Under the pieces are notes generated by a model. That model did not search any database, was not told the DNA's origin, and saw only the letters and a list, made by a program, of their open reading frames with translations. Positions 61,524 through 64,000 of a DNA stretch of 64,000 nucleotides are shown here, one piece after another. Position 1 is the first letter of the stretch, and each line of letters opens with the position of its first letter. Origin of the DNA: Rhodanobacter thiooxydans (GTDB lineage Bacteria > Pseudomonadota > Gammaproteobacteria > Xanthomonadales > Rhodanobacteraceae). Position numbers and translations under genes: made by a program. The DNA lies in assembly GCF_021545845.1 (NCBI RefSeq), contig NZ_CP088923.1, forward strand, positions 62,001 through 126,000, written 5' to 3'.

Positions 61524-63290
61524 GTGAAACCGGCTGAGTCGCTGCGGGCGGCGGATCGGCCGGCGGCGCTGCTGCGCTCGCTGGCGCGCACGCTCAGCGG
61601 CGTCGAGCGGGTGGAGACGGTCGCGTACGTGCTGCTGTCGCTGGGCGCGGCGTTTGCCGGCAGCCTCGCGGCCCTGCTGCTGGTGCCGCTGGTGCAGCCG
61701 GGACAGGCGCTGCCGTTCGGTGGCGTGCTGTTCGATCCACGGCGCAGCGTCGAGCTGCAGGCCACTGCCTTCGTCGCCGCGACCGGCGCGTTCGCGTTGC
61801 TGCGCTGGCAGGCGGCACGGCTGGGTGCGCGCCTGGTCGGCCGCTACGGCATGCATTTGCGGCGCGCGGCGCATGCGCGGCTGATCGAGGCGCCGCTGAG
61901 CTCGCTGGCCGATGCGACCTCGGCCGAAATCGCCAACGTGCTCACCCACAACGTCGAGCTTATCGTGCAGGGCTTCAGTGCCCTGCAGCAGTTGCTGATC
62001 GCCGGCGTCAGCGCCGCCGTCAGCCTGGGCTTTGCGTTCTGGGTTTCGCCGCCGCTGATGCTGGCGGCGCCGGTGCTGATGGGCCTGGGCCTGCTGGCAT
62101 CGCGCGCCTACGGCCGCGAGCAGTCGCTGGTCGCGCGCCAGTACGTGGTCGACATGACCCGGCTGTTCTGGCACAGCGAGGATTTCCCGCGGCGCCTGCG
62201 CCACGTTCGTTCGTTCGAGCGCGAGGCGGCTGAGCAGGCGAGCTATGGCGCCATTTCCGGGCGGCTGTGCCACGGCTACCGGCGCCAGCTGGAGCTGGTG
62301 GCGTCCGGGCGGCTGCTGCTGGAATTGCTGGCGGCGGCCGGGATCGCCGCGCTGTTCGTGCTGGCCCATCGCTGGCACGGCGTCGAGCAGGCCGAGTTGA
62401 TCGCGGTGTGCCTGCTGCTCGGGCGCCTGCTGCCCTACCTGGTGACCACGCGGCAGAGCTTCCAGCAGCTGCGCTCGGCCGCGCCGGCGTTCGAACTGTG
62501 GCAGCGCTACATGAACCTGGAGCCGGTGTACGCCTCCGCGGCGTCGCCGCAGGCCGACGCTTCGGGCGCCGCGCTGCACATCGAGCGGATGCGGCTGACC
62601 CCGCCGCCCGGCGGGCTGGAGATCGGCGGGCTGGTGCTGCGGCCCGGCGAGCTGACCCTGGTCTGTGGCGACTCCGGCATCGGCAAGAGCAGCCTGGTCG
62701 ACGTGCTGGCCGGCATGATGACGCCCGAGGTTTTCGTGGCGCACCGCGACGGCCGACCGATCGACTTCGGCGCGTACCGCGAGCTGGTGCGCCACGGCGC
62801 CTACGTCAGCCAGGACGTGCGGCCGTGGCAGCACTCCGTGCGCGAATGCCTGCGCTGGGCGGCACCCGACGCCACCGACGCGATGCTGTGCGATGCACTG
62901 GCCGACGTCGGCCTCGACAAACGGCTGGCCGAGGCGCCGCAGGGGCTGGATACCGAACTGCGCGGCGCGTCGAGCCGGCTTTCCGGCGGCGAACTGCAGC
63001 GCCTGCTGCTGGCCCAGGTGATCCTGCGCCAGCCGTTCCTGGCCGTGCTGGACGAAGCCACCAGCGCCCTCGACGCCGCTTCGGAAACCGCCGTTCTCGC
63101 CACGATCAGGCGCCGCCTGCCGCAGACCATCCTGGTCGTCGTGTCGCACCGCCCCGGCGTGGCGGCGATCGCCGACCGGTACCTGACCATCGGCAGCGAC
63201 CTCGTCGCCACGGTCGCTGGGCGGCCGGTTCGTGGTGTGGCGGTGGCCGGATCGTCCAAGCTTCTCGAAAAAGCATCACCGCTCAGCTGA
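61524..63290 (+). CDS. ABC transporter, fused membrane and ATPase domains
   Basis: 588 residues. Residues 35–320 are a six-helix exporter domain (VAYVLLSLGAAFAGSLAALLLVPLV, SAAVSLGFAFWVSPPLMLAAPVLMG, LLELLAAAGIAALFVLAH). The ATPase part has Walker A GDSGIGKSS (382–390), signature LSGGE (486–490) and Walker B FLAVLDEATSALD (about 505–517), then the H-loop SHRPG. In peptide/lasso clusters such half-transporters export the mature product. No leader-peptidase C39 domain is present. The start is a GTG after GGAG. The ntrB gene follows 43 bases after the stop, with its own operator. Confidence 0.92.
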   Translation: MKPAESLRAADRPAALLRSLARTLSGVERVETVAYVLLSLGAAFAGSLAALLLVPLVQPGQALPFGGVLFDPRRSVELQATAFVAATGAFALLRWQAARLGARLVGRYGMHLRRAAHARLIEAPLSSLADATSAEIANVLTHNVELIVQGFSALQQLLIAGVSAAVSLGFAFWVSPPLMLAAPVLMGLGLLASRAYGREQSLVARQYVVDMTRLFWHSEDFPRRLRHVRSFEREAAEQASYGAISGRLCHGYRRQLELVASGRLLLELLAAAGIAALFVLAHRWHGVEQAELIAVCLLLGRLLPYLVTTRQSFQQLRSAAPAFELWQRYMNLEPVYASAASPQADASGAALHIERMRLTPPPGGLEIGGLVLRPGELTLVCGDSGIGKSSLVDVLAGMMTPEVFVAHRDGRPIDFGAYRELVRHGAYVSQDVRPWQHSVRECLRWAAPDATDAMLCDALADVGLDKRLAEAPQGLDTELRGASSRLSGGELQRLLLAQVILRQPFLAVLDEATSALDAASETAVLATIRRRLPQTILVVVSHRPGVAAIADRYLTIGSDLVATVAGRPVRGVAVAGSSKLLEKASPLS

Positions 63291-63298
63291 AAGTCGAT

Positions 63299-63334
63299 TT
63301 GCACCAAGACGAGACATTGCCCATGATGGTGCAA
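63299..63334. promoter_or_regulatory. NtrC half-site pair overlapping the ntrB start
   Basis: TTGCACCA (63299–63306) and TGGTGCAA (63327–63334) are perfect inverse halves of the NtrC consensus, spaced by 20 bases instead of the usual short gap. The right arm overlaps the ATG of ntrB. The same half-sites occur upstream of glnA at 10997–11031. Binding here would give autoregulation by repression. Confidence 0.55.
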
Positions 63335-64000
63335 TGAACGAGCTGGTGTGGCGGACGTGGGCGGAACAGACGGCGACCGGGCTGGCCCTGGTCGACGCGA
63401 ACCTGCGTCTGCGCTGGCTCAACCCCGCGCTGGTCGAAGGCCTGGGGCTGGGTTTCCGCAACGCGGTGGGACAGTCGCTCGGCCTGCTGCTGGACGATGC
63501 CGACGAGGGCGCGGCGCAGGCGGCAAAGGTGTTGGCGGAGCAGCGGTCGACGCAGTGGCGCGCCGTGGCGCTGGCCACGGCCGACGACCGCAAGCTCAGC
63601 GCGGACATCGCGCTGCAGCCGTTCGGCGACGGCCTGCTGCTGGAAGTGCACGTGCTGGCCGAACCGTCGCCGGCCACCTCGCCGCTGTCGGCCACCCTGC
63701 GCGGCTTCGCGCACGAGGTGAAGAACCCGCTGGCCGGCCTGCGCGGCGCGGCGCAGCTGCTGCAGCGACGGATCGAGGGCGAGGACCTGCAGGCGCTGGC
63801 CGGCATGATCATCGCCGAGGCCGACCGCCTCGGTGCGCTGGCCAACCGCCTGCTGCATCACGACGGCGCGGCGCAGCTCGGCCCGGTCAACATCCATCGC
63901 CTGCTGGAGCGGCTCGCCGACCTGCTGCTGGCCGAACCCGCGCCGCCGCAGCTGCGCCACGACTACGACCCCAGCGTGCCCGACCTGCACGGCGACGCCG
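63334..64000 (+). CDS. ntrB: Nitrogen sensor histidine kinase NtrB (GlnL), N-terminal part (runs off window)
   Basis: Visible 222 residues. A PAS domain (MNELVWRTWAEQTATGLALVDANLRLRWLNPALVEGLGLGFRNAVGQSLG and on), then the H-box of the HisKA domain in TLRGFAHEVKNPLAGLRGAAQLLQRRIEG, with the phosphorylated His followed by EVKNPLAG typical of NtrB. The ATPase domain would follow downstream. NtrB phosphorylates or dephosphorylates NtrC under control of PII, the product of glnK at 9.1 kb. Most NtrB genes are followed by ntrC; that is beyond the window. Confidence 0.92.
   Translation, partial: MNELVWRTWAEQTATGLALVDANLRLRWLNPALVEGLGLGFRNAVGQSLGLLLDDADEGAAQAAKVLAEQRSTQWRAVALATADDRKLSADIALQPFGDGLLLEVHVLAEPSPATSPLSATLRGFAHEVKNPLAGLRGAAQLLQRRIEGEDLQALAGMIIAEADRLGALANRLLHHDGAAQLGPVNIHRLLERLADLLLAEPAPPQLRHDYDPSVPDLHGDA

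Noticed and set aside
55401..63290. Complete lasso peptide cluster
   Set aside because: Kinase, nucleotidyltransferase and ABC genes fit, but no asparagine-synthase-like macrolactam synthetase, transglutaminase-like protease, PqqD-type recognition protein or precursor was found.

Overview
The window is GC-rich, densely coded gammaproteobacterial chromosome. The torF-like porin–glnK–amtB–glnA–ntrB nitrogen block, the absence of introns or prophage blocks, and several palindromic repeat families familiar from Xanthomonadales point to the Rhodanobacteraceae (Rhodanobacter/Dyella-like). That assignment is inference from gene content, not a database match. No tRNA, rRNA, CRISPR array or complete insertion sequence was seen.

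Layout. 0–7.2 kb: a partial Ycf46-type AAA+ ATPase, a PQQ-type sugar dehydrogenase whose C-terminus runs into an inverted repeat, a Raf-kinase-inhibitor-like protein, a run of small envelope/stress genes (DUF1328, DUF883, YqjE-like holin family), an AI-2E-type permease, a Tat-exported M24 peptidase and a LysR remnant. 7.2–12.6 kb: uppP, then the nitrogen block, with two near-perfect sigma-54 promoters and NtrC-type operators upstream of the porin-glnK-amtB operon and of glnA; the gene for the cognate sensor kinase NtrB starts at 63.3 kb. 12.7–18.6 kb: an orphan BRO-type protein, then a four-gene periplasmic sugar/gluconate oxidation operon (small subunit, GMC flavoprotein, tri-heme cytochrome c, OprB porin). 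19–35 kb: mostly single genes for redox, detoxification and catabolism (DoxX, CDF transporter, FMN reductase, GH79 glycosidase, Dps, aldehyde dehydrogenase, YgiD-type dioxygenase, SDRs, amidohydrolases, peroxiredoxin/DsbA pair, flavin disulfide reductase). 35.4–38.8 kb: an ECF sigma / anti-sigma / lipoprotein subtilase operon with an outer-membrane protein gene upstream. 39.2–54.1 kb: a tightly overlapping 15-gene surface-glycan locus (dTDP-3-amino-sugar synthesis fdtA/fdtC/fdtB, Wzx, Wzy-like, Wzz-like, three glycosyltransferases) that also contains an amidohydrolase, two methyltransferases and a B12-type radical SAM enzyme. 54.3–63.3 kb: an alpha/beta hydrolase, a CHAD protein, and a nucleotidyltransferase / radical SAM / HprK-like kinase / peroxiredoxin / ABC exporter group.

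The most interesting observation is in the sigma-factor operon. The periplasmic part of the anti-sigma factor reads like a copy of the propeptide of the subtilase encoded immediately downstream (compare the ends RGIVLAEPL and RRVQLAQPL). This suggests a circuit in which a surface protease recognises its own inhibitor domain on the anti-sigma factor. The second candidate system is the kinase/nucleotidyltransferase/radical SAM/ABC group at 56.4–63.3 kb, which has the accessory enzymes of a peptide or glycan modification pathway but no visible precursor peptide.
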